Assembly (NCBI GenBank): GCA_007844125.1
Contig: CM017572.1
Coordinates: 34,887,218-34,951,217 of the forward strand
Reading direction: 5' to 3'
Origin: Sinonovacula constricta
Taxonomy: Eukaryota > Mollusca > Bivalvia > Cardiida > Solecurtidae
DNA length: 64,000 nucleotides
Part shown: positions 11,911-26,529 of the stretch, piece after piece
How positions within the stretch are numbered: position 1 is the stretch's first letter
Layout: each line of letters begins with the position of its first letter
The notes under the pieces: model-generated
What the model saw: only the letters and a program-made list of their open reading frames with translations
Databases searched by the model: none
Told to the model about the DNA's origin: nothing
Made by a program: the position numbers and the translations under genes

Positions 11911-14900
11911 GATATATTTTCATAATGGCATTGTATTTCAAAAACCTATTCTCATAGTTAAATAAGCAGAATGTGTTTTCAGATAAAAACAACAACATGT
12001 TTTGTAAATTCTAAATTCATTTGTTGATACATTACAACTCACAGCCTAAAATAAAAACCAAACCATCGTTCGAACAGACATGCTGGAATAACCGATCCCT
12101 TATACCAAAACGTGGCAATTGATCACAGTTCTAAATGTTTCTACAAGAAAACATTTTGAGCAAGTGACCATCCTAGAGTAGATCAAGTACAACTTTGAGC
12201 ACACAAACAACAAAGTATAAGTATCAATGGTTTTATTTACGCACAAGTAGCTTAGTTTCAGATGGCCTTTATTCACGGCCCACGCACACCTGTTGTCTAT
12301 TCCTAGCTGTCTGACATCTACCCTTGTTGAGTTTCGCTTCAAGTGACAGCACTTGAGACACTTAGTCTCAGTTGACATAACCTATGTCCCAGTGGACTGT
12401 GCTGTTGATGATTTTTTACCCGCTGTTGACTATTGTTAATTGGATTCTGTACTTGACAAAACACAATCTGCCAGGTGGCAGATAATAAGATGTGTGCTGG
12501 ACATTCCAGAAGTTAAGGATTTGGTGACAATTGCGGGAAATTAGTTGGCTTCTTTAAACATTCAACGACGCTGACCTCGGAGCTGATCAGCTATTCATTG
12601 CATGTTCAATTATTTGACAGACTATTTTTTAAATCGTCCAAATTGCACATTTAATCATTTTAATACACAGTAACTTAACCCAAAACTTCAAAAAAAGAAA
12701 TTAAATGCAAAATCAACACGTTTAGAAATTGTGTCAGTACACTTAAACAGGAACAGCAATGCGTACCAGGCACACGAACTGACATGGCGGTGACAGCAAA
12801 ATAGACAAAAACAAAGCTATATCCGAAAATGAAGACGCACCCTGTAAAGCGAAACACGCATTTTGCTTATTTACTTAAGTCAACAGAAAACACAAATTAT
12901 ACAAGTTATGTTAAGAATGCAATAAAACACGGCATATACGATTTCTAAACACATCAAATACAGTATATAAGCAATAAATTTTAAACTGTGTCGAAAGAAT
13001 TTACTCGGTTAAGCGGACGGCTGAACGGTTTCTCTGAAATAACAACCGGTTACAGATTTTGTATTCTTTAGCATCACTATATGTTATATATAATTTTTAT
13101 AGTATGTATATCAATGAAACGCATGACATTGTGGACATTCCCGTTAACTTCTCTGGCTGCTTAGCCTCACACCTTATAGGTTCGTGTCCAGTTTGGAGCG
13201 AAGGACTGAATGTGCGAGAAGCCATATATTCCATATATGTTCCAACCGTATATTCGTCTATCGTTCCTCCGTCACAAAAGCTGAACATAGCGAATATGCC
13301 CATAAGTGTATCGGTGCAACATAACACTCCCCCCCCCCCACACACACACATACTCCAAAAAAAAACAACAAACAACAAACACAAATACAACTCTTTGTCC
13401 ACCGTCAGTATACTAATATAGTCAATACTGACCGAGAAGTAAGATAACAACGTCAATTTTTTTAAAGTAAATTTTCATTAGGAAGTGATTGTTAATGTGT
13501 CATATGCTATAATGAAAGTACAAAGTAAATGTTTGAAAATTATTTTGCAATAATTTTGCGAAATCCAAACAAGCTATTTTTCCGAAACAACAGTCGTGTA
13601 TTGCGAGTGTATCAGAGCAGCAGGTAAGTGTTAGCATGTCAATGTAGCGGACAATAACGTAACACGCAGTCAATAACGAATATGTAAGTTCAAAAATAGT
13701 CCAGTCTTCCCTAAACCTGTTCAAGCAAATGTTACGTTGATCGTGTGTTAAGTTTAACTGGTATACGACATTTTCACGTGGATTATTTATTTAATTGCAT
13801 GCGTTCATGAATAGACTGCTTTCCGACAATTGTTATTAAATGGAGTATTTCGACAAGCAAATATGATGACGACTATTCTTAGAGCCTATCTCATGTTTTT
13901 GAAAGAATAGTATTTTATTTGTTAATACCGCAACTTGCTAGTGGCGTGTAGAGCTCACACATGCAGAAGGTAAGATAATAATGTAATGTAGCTGGTAACC
14001 AGACTATCTGGAGGACGATACAAGCAGGTGTCAGTTACACAACGAGTCACTGTGGGGGTCTATACACCGACTATGGTAAATCTCCAGACTTAACTGTTGT
14101 CTTGATTTAATAGCATTCCAAACCTACACTGTGGAGTTATTGCTGTCACAAAGGTATGTAGCTAGACCGATGAGTACCATTATTTTATTTCAGACATCAA
14201 TAGTGTGCTTACTTGCTTGATGTGTTTCGTACATTTTTCAGCCATCCGATGTTCTGTTCAACTTCTTTGTGCAAGATGTTTCTGTGCTCTTTACTATGAT
14301 TACTACACTCGAGTCGTCTTACATAATTATTAAAATGAATTATGTCATATCAAAAGATATAATAACTTGCTTAATGAAGTTGATGTTAACATGCCCGTCG
14401 ATTTATCTGTGGATTTATGAGTGGGAGTAGGGTGGAGTGGTATGGGATATAAGTGTCCGTGTTAAATGAGTAATGCAATGTTGTATGCGATATTTGTATT
14501 GAGCATTTCTTTAGTCCCGTGAACAGGTCGGGCAATACATTTTTGTCAGAACAAAACACAATGTATATATGCATTAATTCTAATTCTTTAATTTAATGTT
14601 TCCTTGTAGCGGCGAGTAAATATTTTTTAACAGAGAAAGCAAATATCGTTTAATTAATTGTGCTATTTTTAACTAAAATTAAATATTTATGTTACGAATT
14701 TGTTTGTATTAAGGTATTTGTCATATTTATTTAAATATAATAATTTATTGTGCAATATTTATCATGATCAACCATTTGTAAATAAAACAATAATAAAGTT
14801 GATAATTATGAAGGCAGTATTGACTGATTATTAACAGATACAATTATTATATAGGGTTCATATACATGTACATAACGTCAGGCTTTGATTTTCAAACAAA

Positions 14901-15130
14901 GGTTGACAGAAGTAAGTCTATGTTTCAATTGTAGATGAAAAGATTTCAGTAGCTTTCAAGCTGTGTATCAATGACCAAAAGAATACACATTCAATGCATA
15001 CGTTCGTATTCACCTTGTTTGCACGTCTACCAGACAGAACAAGTGTGTGTATGTGTGTGCGTGCTCGAGCATATATTTGGTGTCAAACGGGGACTGTTGT
15101 GTGAACATACACCTGCCACAAAGAGACACC
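11911..15130. other. 3.2-kb stretch without recognisable genes
   Basis: It contains short unsupported frames, a C-run followed by (CA)n near 13329-13350, and a block at about 14150-14270 related to 3560-3620. No splice-bounded coding frame could be found. Confidence 0.35.
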
Positions 15131-15380
15131 AACCCAATCGGGGACGTTCCCGGTTGTACCACTGCTGAAATCCGTGCCTACAGTTATTAAAAGATAGCAT
15201 GTGTGAAATTTGCGGAATTCGCTGTATGTTCCCAGTTAACAAAATGGGTACGGACCATAATATAGAGAGACGATTTGGACATGGTATGTCTCATTCACAC
15301 GCGTCCCCATTATCGTCATTCTTGTTTCTTTTCTAAAAGACATATACACTACTACTACAAGGTCTACGTTTATTTGTAGA
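15131..15380. repeat. Direct repeat D, copy 1
   Basis: It matches 19475-19735 in order: GGGACGTTCCCGGTTGTAC, CTACTGCT-AAATC-GTGCCTACAG, TGTGAAATT, GTATGTTCCC, AAGCGTCCCC (here ACGCGTCCCC), CATATACACTACTA and AGGTCT. It is unclassified. Confidence 0.7.
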
Positions 15381-15384
15381 GTTT

Positions 15385-17325
15385 GAAACATTCTAATACA
15401 CATATGACCACCGTAAGGCCCTAGTGTATACATTATATTTTAAACAATCACACAGAGAAACAGAAGCCATCATAATATAAATAAATAAACATCAACATTA
15501 ATGCATAATTCCTGTAAGAACAAGGATTGAAGTATAATCTCTTATACTATTTATATATTGAATATTGACTATATATTAAGAAATGTATTACGAGCATTAT
15601 ACCATCATTTATAATAATGACCTACGATCTATTTTACATAATATATAGGCAAGAAAAGAAGAAATGTAATATAAATAGAATAATTTAACAAACTTGCCTG
15701 TTTTTCCTGAACACCATTGGAAAACAAACACATAGAAGGTGAAGGTCGCAACATACTAAGCAGAAAAGCACCTTTACCGTTTCGAACAATTGTTTTCTCA
15801 AAAAGGCACCCGGGTATACCAGTGAAAACATGGTTAATCCGTGCGAAACCCCCCTCACTGACACAATTAAAACAGTAACAACTAATACACAGTCGATTTT
15901 TATACATCTCGTCAACACATGGTGCCAAAAAAATGGCGAATACAAATTAACAGGAAGAGACTTACTCTCCATGCATTAGCACAAATACATTTTTATACTT
16001 ATAATTAACAATAATACTATAAATGCAACATAAAAGCATAGTAATAAAGATCTGTGTAAACAAGTTTTCTTTCTTAAATAATAATACCTATGAAATATTA
16101 CAACGTTATTCATAGTGTAGAGGCTATTACATCGAGCCAATATGTTGCATACTCTGATCACACGGGGGGGGGGGGGGGGGGGGGGCGCCGCACGGGTTTC
16201 ATCGGACGAGTGAGGCACCTTAGGGAAATGGGAAAATAAAACTTTACCGTAAATCTCTCCTGCGCGCTAGTGTTTTTCGCCATACAGTGCCTCTGAGGAA
16301 CACAGGCCTGTCTATATTCATAAAATAATTAATTATAAATAACTTCCAAATCCTCTCCTCTTCTGATAAAATAAACATTTAAAAAATAATCTTACTCTAT
16401 AGGGAACGGGAGATATCCTTTGTAATTGTCAAACACGGGTACATTTATCTCCCTTCCCTTCTTTTACTAATCTTTCGAGTTGTGTTATTTCTTATATTTC
16501 TGCTTCTATGGTGCATGTGGATGAATAAACAGAATATATGACTGCCAGCGGGACCTCAGAATTAAAAAAATAGGTCCCATCATCCACATGTTAACCAGTC
16601 TTTTCTATTTATAATACTAGCTGAATTACAGATATTACAGGGGACAGGCCTGAAAACATGTATATTGTAATCTGTAAATATAAATATAATTATTATTCTT
16701 GATTTTTTAAATAAACATACTCTTAAACGGTCCTAGAAAGGTGCCTATAGCATCGGATAAAAAATACAACTATATGTTTTATCTTTTATTTTACCTGGAT
16801 ACTTTTTTTGGTTTTTAAATTATTGTACTTTTTTATCAATATTATAAGTTCCAAATGAGGCACTGTATAACAGGCGAAATAATCTAGATTCAATGTTAAT
16901 AGTGGACTGGAAACCAAATGCAATAAGATGTGTACACTGATATTTTAGACAAAACAAATTTTACCACACATTCACCACAGCACATATATACAACAAAGAT
17001 ATTAAAACCACCCATACATTATACAAGCCTTCTGTCATAATCACCCTTATGTTATTAAATTTTTAATCTTTTTAACCTACCAGACACTAGGCAACCCTCA
17101 CGCCATTAATATAACATTGTGATATTTCGTTTTAAACCCCCATACTTTAATGCTCGCCCTATAACAATAGTTAGGGCGAGGGTAAACAAAACCAAATATT
17201 GATTGATTGAGAAACAGAATCTGGGCTGTACTATTAATCCACTGATCAAGTAATGCAGTAATATAATAACAGTAATAGTAATATCGAGTGTTGTTATGGT
17301 TAGAAACACTTTCTTACTGTTCAAA
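15385..17325. other. Non-coding stretch with a G-run
   Basis: Only small frames are present. The Cys-rich - strand frames at 15629-15972 have no recognisable domain. The proline run in a - strand frame at 15976-16218 is just the G-run read as CCC. Confidence 0.35.
16164..16185 (+). repeat. 22-nt poly-G tract
   Basis: Uninterrupted run of 22 G followed by CGCCGCACGGG. It can form a G-quadruplex and is a likely site of sequencing or polymerase slippage, so its length is uncertain. Confidence 0.9.
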
Positions 17326-18136
17326 ATAGGGATGTCAACGTTTAACCGGTTAAGCGGATAACCGGATATCGCACGTGTATCCAAATATCAATTCAATTAG
17401 TTATCCGGTTAACCGCATACAATGCACATAACTTTGAAAAGAGATATTATCAAATGTACGCATATGCTTAATGTGTTTTACACTCCATCACTCTGTAGCA
17501 TTAGTGTTACAATCACTTTACCACTACCCCTTTCCCGCCCTGACACGGTCAAGTGTCGCATGCAGCCACAGAAACGAGGACCAGCTGGCAATTAGCACGT
17601 GTGCCATGTGTTATATAAAAATAACTAAACACATGTGTACAGCATTAATAAACTAAGTTTACTATAACATCGAAATTGGATCAACTCAATAAATACATTA
17701 GTCAAGTGAAACTTTAAAAAAAAGATACTAACTATGAAAAACACAATATTATCTTTAATTATACACAAACAAAATATGGTCATATTCGACTCTCTCTTAA
17801 ATTTGATGAACTTATAACAAACTAAAACATAATTTTAATACAAGATGACGTTACCTCAAAAGGGGGTTTACTTGTGTATTTAATAATGAAGAAACCGAAG
17901 CTGATACTAAATTGAAGAAGGAAGAGGAAAGTATTTATTTTCCCTCTACATGAATTGTGCATTATCAAGTTTCTTCATCGACGCGAGATTTTATTACAAG
18001 AAAACAAATTTGAACCTTTTTAACTTGCGATAATCTGCCTACTTGTTCATTGAATACTACACAGGTATACATGTTCAGCTGTTTAAAACTGGTCGTGCCA
18101 ATATATGTTGCTTATTAGTATTCATGCTCCATTTAA

Positions 18137-18200
18137 AGGTGATATCCGACAGTGTTTCTTATTTTCCAATAAACGTCACGACAATAATATCTACTGCCTT
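18137..18200 (+). repeat. MITE family C, left end only
   Basis: AAAGGTGATATCCGACAGTG matches the left termini at 28173 and 36591. No right end is present nearby. Confidence 0.45.
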
Positions 18201-18599
18201 TAGCTATTTACAAGTACGGGCTTAGTTAAGTTAAGACGATTTAGTAAAGTAGACAAACGTATTAGTATAGTATTCATTGGCAGTACAACATAAGTCATAA
18301 AATATTTAATACAGTTTCCGTATTTTCCTTATCTATTTCAAGACAATGTGTAGTGTACAGCTAAATATTCTGTATATTTAAAGCAATTTTATTTGTTGTT
18401 GATTTTTTTCTCCAAAAATCGCTTACACTCAGAATTTCGGCAAATTGCCTTTTGCAAGAGTTAAACACAAACAGTTGCTCTCTTTACATACTTTTACAAA
18501 CGTTCATGGATGCTGGAGTATTAGAAAACAAAAACAAAACAACGCTACTTTTGTTAAACATTCCTCGGACGTAATCGTTAGAATAAACTATAAAGGTAT

Positions 18600-18780
<181 letters not shown>

Positions 18781-19185
18781 TTTGTCTGGCCAAACTTCAA
18801 AGTTGTGTGCACCATCCAATGTGTGCATCTTCTGTTTGCCTTGGTAAATGGTTTTATTTATCTGTTACTACACACCATTTGTGATGGATTGATATATCTT
18901 GGGATGGGATGAGATTTGCCGGCATTTTTTCCGATACTGTGCAGCGACATTTCTATCATTATAGGACAGAGGCACTTATAAGGTGCCGGTCCATTTTACT
19001 GACACCGACGAGACACCGACGAGTCAGGCGTAATGCTGTCCCCACAGCCCCAAGCGTTATGACGTTATGACGGAAGCAGCTTCTGCCAACTTAAAAGTCG
19101 TTGGTTTGACCCGGCCGGGGTTTGAACCCGCGACCTCCCTATCTGCAAACCTACGCTCTACCGCCTGAGCTATTGCAGCCGGTGT
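18781..19185 (-). mobile_element. tRNA-derived SINE
   Basis: On the - strand the head (19185 to about 19110) looks like a tRNA. It has A-box TAGCTCAGGCGG with a paired D-arm GCTC/GAGC, a TTTGCAGAT segment resembling the tRNA-Cys anticodon loop, and B-box GGGTTCAAACC followed by CCGG. The anticodon stem does not pair well, so it is not a working tRNA. A body of about 330 bp follows, including a (GAC)ACCGACGAG duplication near 19000, and ends in (ATCT)n. The head/body/simple-tail layout is that of a pol III SINE. Confidence 0.75.
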
Positions 19186-19474
19186 TATATCTTGGAACGG
19201 CTCGCTTAGACACAGGAGTCATATACGTAGATCTTTTTGTGCACATAGACCTGTCTACGTGCTCGGAGATGGGCTTGGGGATATCCTTTGTACAAACGAA
19301 TCGTTGCTGGATCTATATATACACATTTAAAAAACAAACGAAACAACCTTACCACAACAGGAAGACACACACAAATCTCAGCATTCAAACACAGTTACGG
19401 ACCCAGGAGTATATGTATTTAGTGGTAAAATGGGACAGTTGTATGAATACACACCTTCAAACCTGGGACACACA

Positions 19475-19735
19475 GCAAACCTGGGACGTTCCCGGTTGTA
19501 CTACTGCTAAAATCTGTGCCTACAGGCATTGACAGACAACATATATGAAATTCACAGAAATCGCTACATGTCCCTAAGTAATCACAGCGGTACGCACCAC
19601 AACAAACACAATAGATTTTGACATAATATTACTCATAAACAAGCGTCCCCGTTTATCGTTACTTTCCTCAAAGAGGCATATACACTACTAGCCGATAGGT
19701 CTCTGCTTATGCGTAGTAGTTTACAGATTCTATCT
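19475..19735. repeat. Direct repeat D, copy 2
   Basis: See 15131-15380 for the shared blocks; about 4.3 kb apart and in the same orientation, with many substitutions. Confidence 0.7.
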
Positions 19736-19739
19736 ATCT

Positions 19740-21985
19740 ATTTATCTACCTACCTGTGTGTTTTATTTCTCACCTGACTGTATTCACTACATTTCTCCCA
19801 AGTATTTATCTACAAAATTCAGACACCTGTGAAACTTACCTTACTTCTAAGTTTTGATTTACTCGTTGCGTTCTTTATATAACGACAATACAATGTCATA
19901 AAAAGATGACACTTATCAGGTTATATCGTCGTAAACAGGTTATGCAGCCGTAACATCCGGTAATCGGATACTATTTGTATAGTCTTTACGGGTATCCGGG
20001 TAGCTAAAACGGCATTCGTTGACAACCCTATACATTCTGAGATTTATAGTTACTGAAAACTATGCAGAAAAAAAACATAACTTTTCAAATACGTCTTCTT
20101 ACTTGCTCCAAAATTGCTTTAACGTTTTTACCGGTCCTAGTATTTGCGTCGAGTTTGATGCTTCGTATCGTTGACTTTTCTTGTTGTTTTTATTAATGTT
20201 CTTATGAATAACATATGAACATGCAGTTGGCAATGTAATATTTTATCCAACTGTTGTGATCGTGTACGGATCACGCACTTTAAGCCTGAAGCGTGTAACA
20301 CAACTGCCCTTATTCTGCCAAATAGAATCACTCCAATTGTATTTTTGTTTTCTCTCTTACAACATGATAAAATGGTAGAATTATTTTCTGTTGTTAAAAC
20401 TTCCAATTTCCGATCATATTTGGGATTAAACAATGGTTTATATGGATATATGGATCAAGGGATTTTAAATAATAACATTGTTGTCATATTTTGATTAGAC
20501 TTTACTACTAAACCGCTATTGAAGTTAATTAATGTAACTTATGCGAAACGTGTCATTTTTATAAAATTCTTGAAAAATGTAAGGTCTGCAAAAAGTTCAG
20601 TAAAATGCACTAAAACAGACAACTTCAGATATCAGATAATATGAGGATTTTAAAGAAGGTTGTTGTTTTGTAAACATATACATGTATCCATAAACTAATA
20701 CAATCGACATAAATATCTTGTTTTTTTATACATTTTGAACTGACATATATAATGTTGTATAGCATTTTTGCATAGGTTCTATACTAGTATATGTTGTCGA
20801 AAATGTCTAATGTTACTAGAACAGCAATTATACAGGTGGATACGAAGTTTAATATGTTTTATTCCCTGCTCATTTTGAGGTAGAATTATAATACTAAAGG
20901 AGCTCTTTTAACCAAATGTTTTCTAATCATATATAAGTTTCTGGCTTTGAGCTCTTGTAAGAATGTTTAAAAACTCATAACAAGTAACTTTGCTACGAAA
21001 ATACATTTCGAGAGAAACGTTTAAAAAAAGTTGAAATGCGTCGCGACAGCAAAACTCTTTTGACAAGTAGACTGCTTAAATATAATATAATAGTCAGGTA
21101 TTACTCGATTATAATGTTGCGCTATAATCAAAAAGTAAAACATGACAATGTATAAGTATATATTTTTAGCAAAAGTTCAAGTTCGTCCCCACCCCTTTTC
21201 GGAATGGAAATGCGAATATTATTATTACATTATTGATGTTCTTTAATATTTCTATTCATTGCTTTATGTTTTTGGCACCAGTTATAATTGTTAGATATAG
21301 CATATTTTTTATTCATAATGCTAATTATCAAATGATATGTCATGCGGCGGTTGCGTGTGAAACATGACGTTGTTAAGTCAAGCGTTCATCGCCCACATTT
21401 ATTGTATCATGATCAGATACACGATACTCATTCAGTACAAAAATTCTTATTGAAAGATAATGATGCAGTGATGTACTACCATTATAATATAAACGTACTA
21501 GCATTATAATATAAATTACGAAATAGTATACAAATAATCTCATCTGCATAGTTTCAATTATGTATATGCCATCAACCTTTACACGCACATAGTCAACGAT
21601 CATGTATGTTTTCAGTAGACATACACAGTACACGCCTTTTATAAATAGAAATAGAAACATAAATGTTGTTTCGTTTGTTTTATTTTGTTTTAGGTATCAA
21701 TCAGTAGAACAACACTTGAAGCAAAACATTGAAAACAATGCGTGTGTTACCTTTTTCTGACTGTTAAACATTTATGAAACTTAATAATAACAAACGTGTA
21801 ATGGATTGACCATAAACGTAATATACCGGAACATTAAACAGCTTATACACTATATGTGTTTAGTAGAACAAAAAATCCCTGAACCATAATTGGAACATTG
21901 AGATCAAATGTTTGCCCATTTATTCAGTATTTCATACTGCATTTTGATAATGGCTTGTCGCATGTCACAGGTATTTTGACAGGAA
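19740..21985. other. Non-coding stretch
   Basis: The - strand frame of 98 codons at 20137-20433 has no recognised motif and no clear splice context. Otherwise AT-rich with nothing supported. Confidence 0.35.
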
Positions 21986-21986
21986 A

Positions 21987-22057
21987 TTATACTGACTATA
22001 GTAATGGCGCTATGATGATGATGATGATAAAACTATACTGACTATAGTAATTGTGCT

Positions 22058-22104
<47 letters not shown>

Positions 22105-22135
22105 AAAACTATACTGACTATTATAATGGTGCTTC
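21987..22135. repeat. (ATG)n expansions within a three-fold repeat
   Basis: ATACTGACTAT-GTAAT-G-GCT occurs three times (about 21990, 22033 and 22109). The first two are each followed by an (ATG)n run of different length. The unit was duplicated together with its triplet run. Confidence 0.8.
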
Positions 22136-22638
22136 TTATTACTCTTTAATTATGACTCACCACATGACGAGATAAATATAGTCTTTGTGATTAGTGCTAT
22201 TTGCTAGAGTGTAAACAACCGAAACCTATACGGAGCACACAGCCAAACGTATCGAAGCAGTTGTGTATACCTCTCTTTTAAATAGTTGTGTTGTCATTTT
22301 CTTGTAGCCGTACGTATTAAACCAATTCATTAAAGAATACATTATGTTAAAAGGAACTATTTTTGGACACAGGAATATCAATTATGATTTCTATTCAGAT
22401 ATGTTGAATTAATATTGTATCAAGCAGACATCAACAAAATATGTTTAATCGTAATTAATCGTACTTTTTCAATGATAGTTATGTTAAAACGTGTTACGAT
22501 CTGCAAATTAAATGCTGCAAACTAAAATATAACTGAAGGTTATGAAGGACTTGTTAAGTTGTATATGTCACAGATCGAATATGTAATACGTGTGGGCTCT
22601 TTTTAACCCTAAAAATGACACTTATGTGACATATGTGT

Positions 22639-22642
<4 letters not shown>

Positions 22643-22702
<60 letters not shown>

Positions 22703-22714
22703 ACAACAACAACA
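22643..22714. repeat. (CAT)n-(CAA)n microsatellite
   Basis: About 58 bp of CAT followed by five CAA units. Confidence 0.95.
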
Positions 22715-23504
22715 AATATGAATTCATCAAGACAACGATTATAACGATGAACAGCTTCATTACCACTACTACAATCACAATCACGCTTGTTATGATATTA
22801 TAATATATCATTACCACGACCAGTTTCATGATCGTCATTGTTATTGAAGCAATACAATCTTTCTGTCATATAAGATGATAAATAACAATTGACTGTTTGA
22901 AAATTACATTTTTCGTTTAAAAATGATGGCAACTGTGATGTATTTCTTGCCAAATTTGTTTTCCAGTGTTTATTTTATGTTTGTGTCACAATTTAATTTG
23001 ATGTGCACATGCAAATATATGCCACACGAATACATCACATTTATTCGTTTGATGTGTATGTGATACATTCGGTCCAACGTTTCACTAGTAGTACATTGTC
23101 GAGCTGCGACATTTACAGCTAAACAGGCCTCTTTAATTTGAATAGCCATAATCTGCCTTTTTTTCTTATGCACCCTCTCAAATTACCGGACTGTTTTAAT
23201 GTTATAGTACTGCTTATTGTAATCCCCCAAAAAGGAAATTATTGGAACATCTTAATGTGTAGGGATTTCAGTCTAAGTAACGTGTTGTTGTCGAAGATTG
23301 TTTGTGTGTTGCCCCGTTTAAGATGGGAGAAAAAAAATACAGGAAACTTTGACCAGAATGATTTTGTAAAAGTAACGGCCTATTTTAAGCTAAACAAACT
23401 ATATCGTCTGTGTAAACTTTGTGGTGTGACGCATATACAATGCGTGGACACCTTACACATACATTGCTTAAGTTCATCAATTGTTTCTTTTCTATTTACC
23501 CACT

Positions 23505-24020
23505 TATTATACGGACATGAAGTTTCTAGGTCATGTGCACTAAACTTAATTTTAGCTATTCATATGGCCAAGTCTGTATGTATTTTTGTTTTGTTTCGAT
23601 ATAAAATCTATGTCGAGAATAAAAAGAGGCTATTAACTCAATGAAACGGCATATTTCAGACTGCATAATAACTCCATTCCGATAATTTTACACCCACACC
23701 CAAATAATTAGAGGCCGGCAATGTGTATGACTTCACAGCTCCATCTCCGTAACTTATACGACCTAATAACTTAATGAAGGTACTTTATAGCTCTGTGTCA
23801 GTAAATTATATGCCCGTATAACTCCATGTCAGCAATATATACGATTACTAGTGTGATCCAGTCAGAGTGTGAAGCCTATACATGTACATGAAGTTACTAG
23901 GTCGAAATTTTTGAAATCATTGTCGGCTAATTATACGGTTAATGCTAAGTGTATTTATGTTTTAGAATGTAAAATATATGTCAAGAATAGATCGGCCTTT
24001 TAAGCGTAATGTATCTTATT
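23505..24020. repeat. Diverged tandem duplication
   Basis: The block ACATGAAGTT-CTAGGTC...AGCTATTCATATGGCCAAG/AATTATACGGTTAATGC...TGTATTT-TGTTTT...AAAAT-TATGTC-AGAATA recurs at about 23515-23640 and 23875-24005. The 168-codon frame ending at 23644 overlaps the first copy, which argues against it being a gene. Confidence 0.6.
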
Positions 24021-25420
24021 TAATACCGTACAGTATTATTATTTCCGAACCGGGAATATTCTGCATGTGCTGACTATAACACATAAAATGCCATCTTGAA
24101 AAAATATAAAATCATAGCATCCAATTGTTTTCAATTTACTTGAGGGTTTTGCTGAGAAGGCTTTCAGTGTCTCCCATTTAATTACGTCAACATAACTCCA
24201 ATTACAAGCATGAACTTGAATTTAAATATTCACGCAACCCTATCAATCTTAGTAGAAAAAACGAGTATCAGGAAAATATGACGATGTTATATATTCGTAG
24301 GTAATAGTTCAGAGTATTCCTTAGGAATATTCCTGTTCTGACATGTTCTTAAACGTCATGAAAAATTGTGTGCAGATCACCCGCCCGGCGAACAACGAGG
24401 TAACTAGAAGAATATGACCGCAGTTTGCTCCAACCCTTAATCACAAGAAAAAAAAATTATATGTAAACTCTAATTATAGAGTTACTAGGCGAAATAACAT
24501 TACGTCATTTAAGGTTGGCATGCGTTTGCTTTGTCCTCACTGCAATCATAAGGTGTACAATATAAAGATGTATGACAAATATGAGCTAGTAAAAAACTAA
24601 ATACACGTAGTTTGGAATTCATAAACTTGAAAGGCATGTGTACAGCTCGAGGTCAATGAAGATAGAACAAAGAAACATTGCGTTACACAATTAATTGATT
24701 GAACACGACGTATAATTACGAATATAATGAAAGTCGTTCTCCTAAACTAACTAAGTGATAACAACATTTCAAAAGAGTTTAAAATAGGACTACATTAACT
24801 ACATTCTGGTGGTGGGCCAAGACGTTAGAGTCACCGACGTGTAACATTTTTTGTCCTTTATCGCTTCGGTAAGAGTACCTTTTGGCGTTTGAACTTTCAC
24901 GTAAACAGGTCTTCAACATAGCCTGCTGTTTATACTCAGACATACGCATGCGATCTTTATCCACCAATCTTTTTTTAAAGTTGCCAAAATGACCAGACAC
25001 GTGATGGTGGTAAGCAACAAATAAAAAGACAACAACATAAAAGTACCGCTTGTCTTTGACGCACCAATGAATAAGGGGTCTTTAGTTTACATCATATTGA
25101 ATAAACATTTTCTGATTTACATAATGGACAAACTTTGCATTATAATACATGCTGGATCTGCATATGCTGTACATTGATCAAAACTATACAACTATTGATT
25201 ATTTAAAAAGGTTATCAGAAAATAGCAGATGTTCGTGTAATTAAACAATTTCAAACCATCTGTGGTATTAGGCTAGCTATTTTAAGGTGATACCTGTGCT
25301 AATCGTCGATCACTTAATAAGATGTTTTAGTTGGTGTTAGCGCCTAAACTAGTCAAAGTATCTGTTATATCTGGGCTAAGACTCAAGCACAAAAGATGAA
25401 CTGAAGTGTTTTAAAAGCAA
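24021..25420. other. Non-coding stretch
   Basis: No supported feature; one - strand frame (24779-25000) has no domain and no splice context. Confidence 0.3.
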
Positions 25421-25423
25421 GAT

Positions 25424-25580
<157 letters not shown>

Positions 25581-26344
25581 CAGCCTACTAGACATCGCAA
25601 GTGAACACAAATGAAATATTAACAAAGAACTACAACTAAGTTTGCACATGCAACGTTACTTTAAAATAATTAACAAAGGGAATACTACTATTTTGATTGT
25701 TTATCCTTTTTACAGTCTGTGTCTCTGTCCTGTATGTGGATAAAAGGACGCGTAACGTATGATAATGTATTCAACACTTATACTGCAAAAGCATGTAATT
25801 TAAATTTCAGATCCACACATCGATATGTGGAATACAAATGTTAAGGTAAAGATGCATGTTTAAAACATGTTTTCAACGAGACGATGCTAGCAGGGTGTCT
25901 ATATTGTCGTAAAAAACATAATTTGTTTCATGGTGCACGTTCTGCACGCTTATCTTAGCAAAGAATACAGAGGAAAGTAAGTGCGACTGAAATGTTGTCT
26001 TCCGCTTCTAAAAATAATAAATTAATACTCCTCAGATATTCTCCAACTGATCATTCTCCTCACTCCATATTTCCCAGATCATCAATTTTTTTGGGGGGGA
26101 TTGGTATTCCTGCGTATTTTAAAATTTAAATAAAAAAGACTATTCTAAAGCTATATATGTAAAATACAATAAATTATATAAATGTTAAATGAAAGAAATT
26201 TGTGTGTAAGATGTATATATTAACGTTTTTTGAAGGCAAGTATCATTGTTAAAATGTTTTTTGATAGACAATCATGCAGACATCTAGACAAGATACGAGA
26301 TAAAAGTCAATGAAGGAATGTTTTAATGGTAAGAAAAGGTGAGG

Positions 26345-26425
26345 TGCTGAAAAGTGTGTGCGTGCATGAGTGCGTGTGTGAGTGTGTGTGGATGTGTGCG
26401 AATATGTGTGTGCGTGTGTGTGAAG
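26345..26425. repeat. Imperfect (TG)n tract
   Basis: Interrupted GTGTGTGCGTG run with CATGAG and GAATAT breaks. Confidence 0.7.
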
Positions 26426-26529
26426 CAAGAATAATTAAAAGTAAGATGTAAATTGAAATAAATTCCTACAATTTACCTGATTTCAAGACTCAAACATTCA
26501 CAAAAAGTCTGGAGTCGGAACCGTTCGCA

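Noticed and set aside
19110..19185. Functional tRNA gene
   Set aside because: A and B boxes are present, but the anticodon stem does not pair and a SINE body follows directly.
20137..20433. 98-residue protein on the - strand
   Set aside because: No recognised motif, start context or splice sites.
23138..23644. 168-residue protein
   Set aside because: Its end lies in a tandemly duplicated non-coding block, the composition is random-like, and there is no domain or splice evidence.
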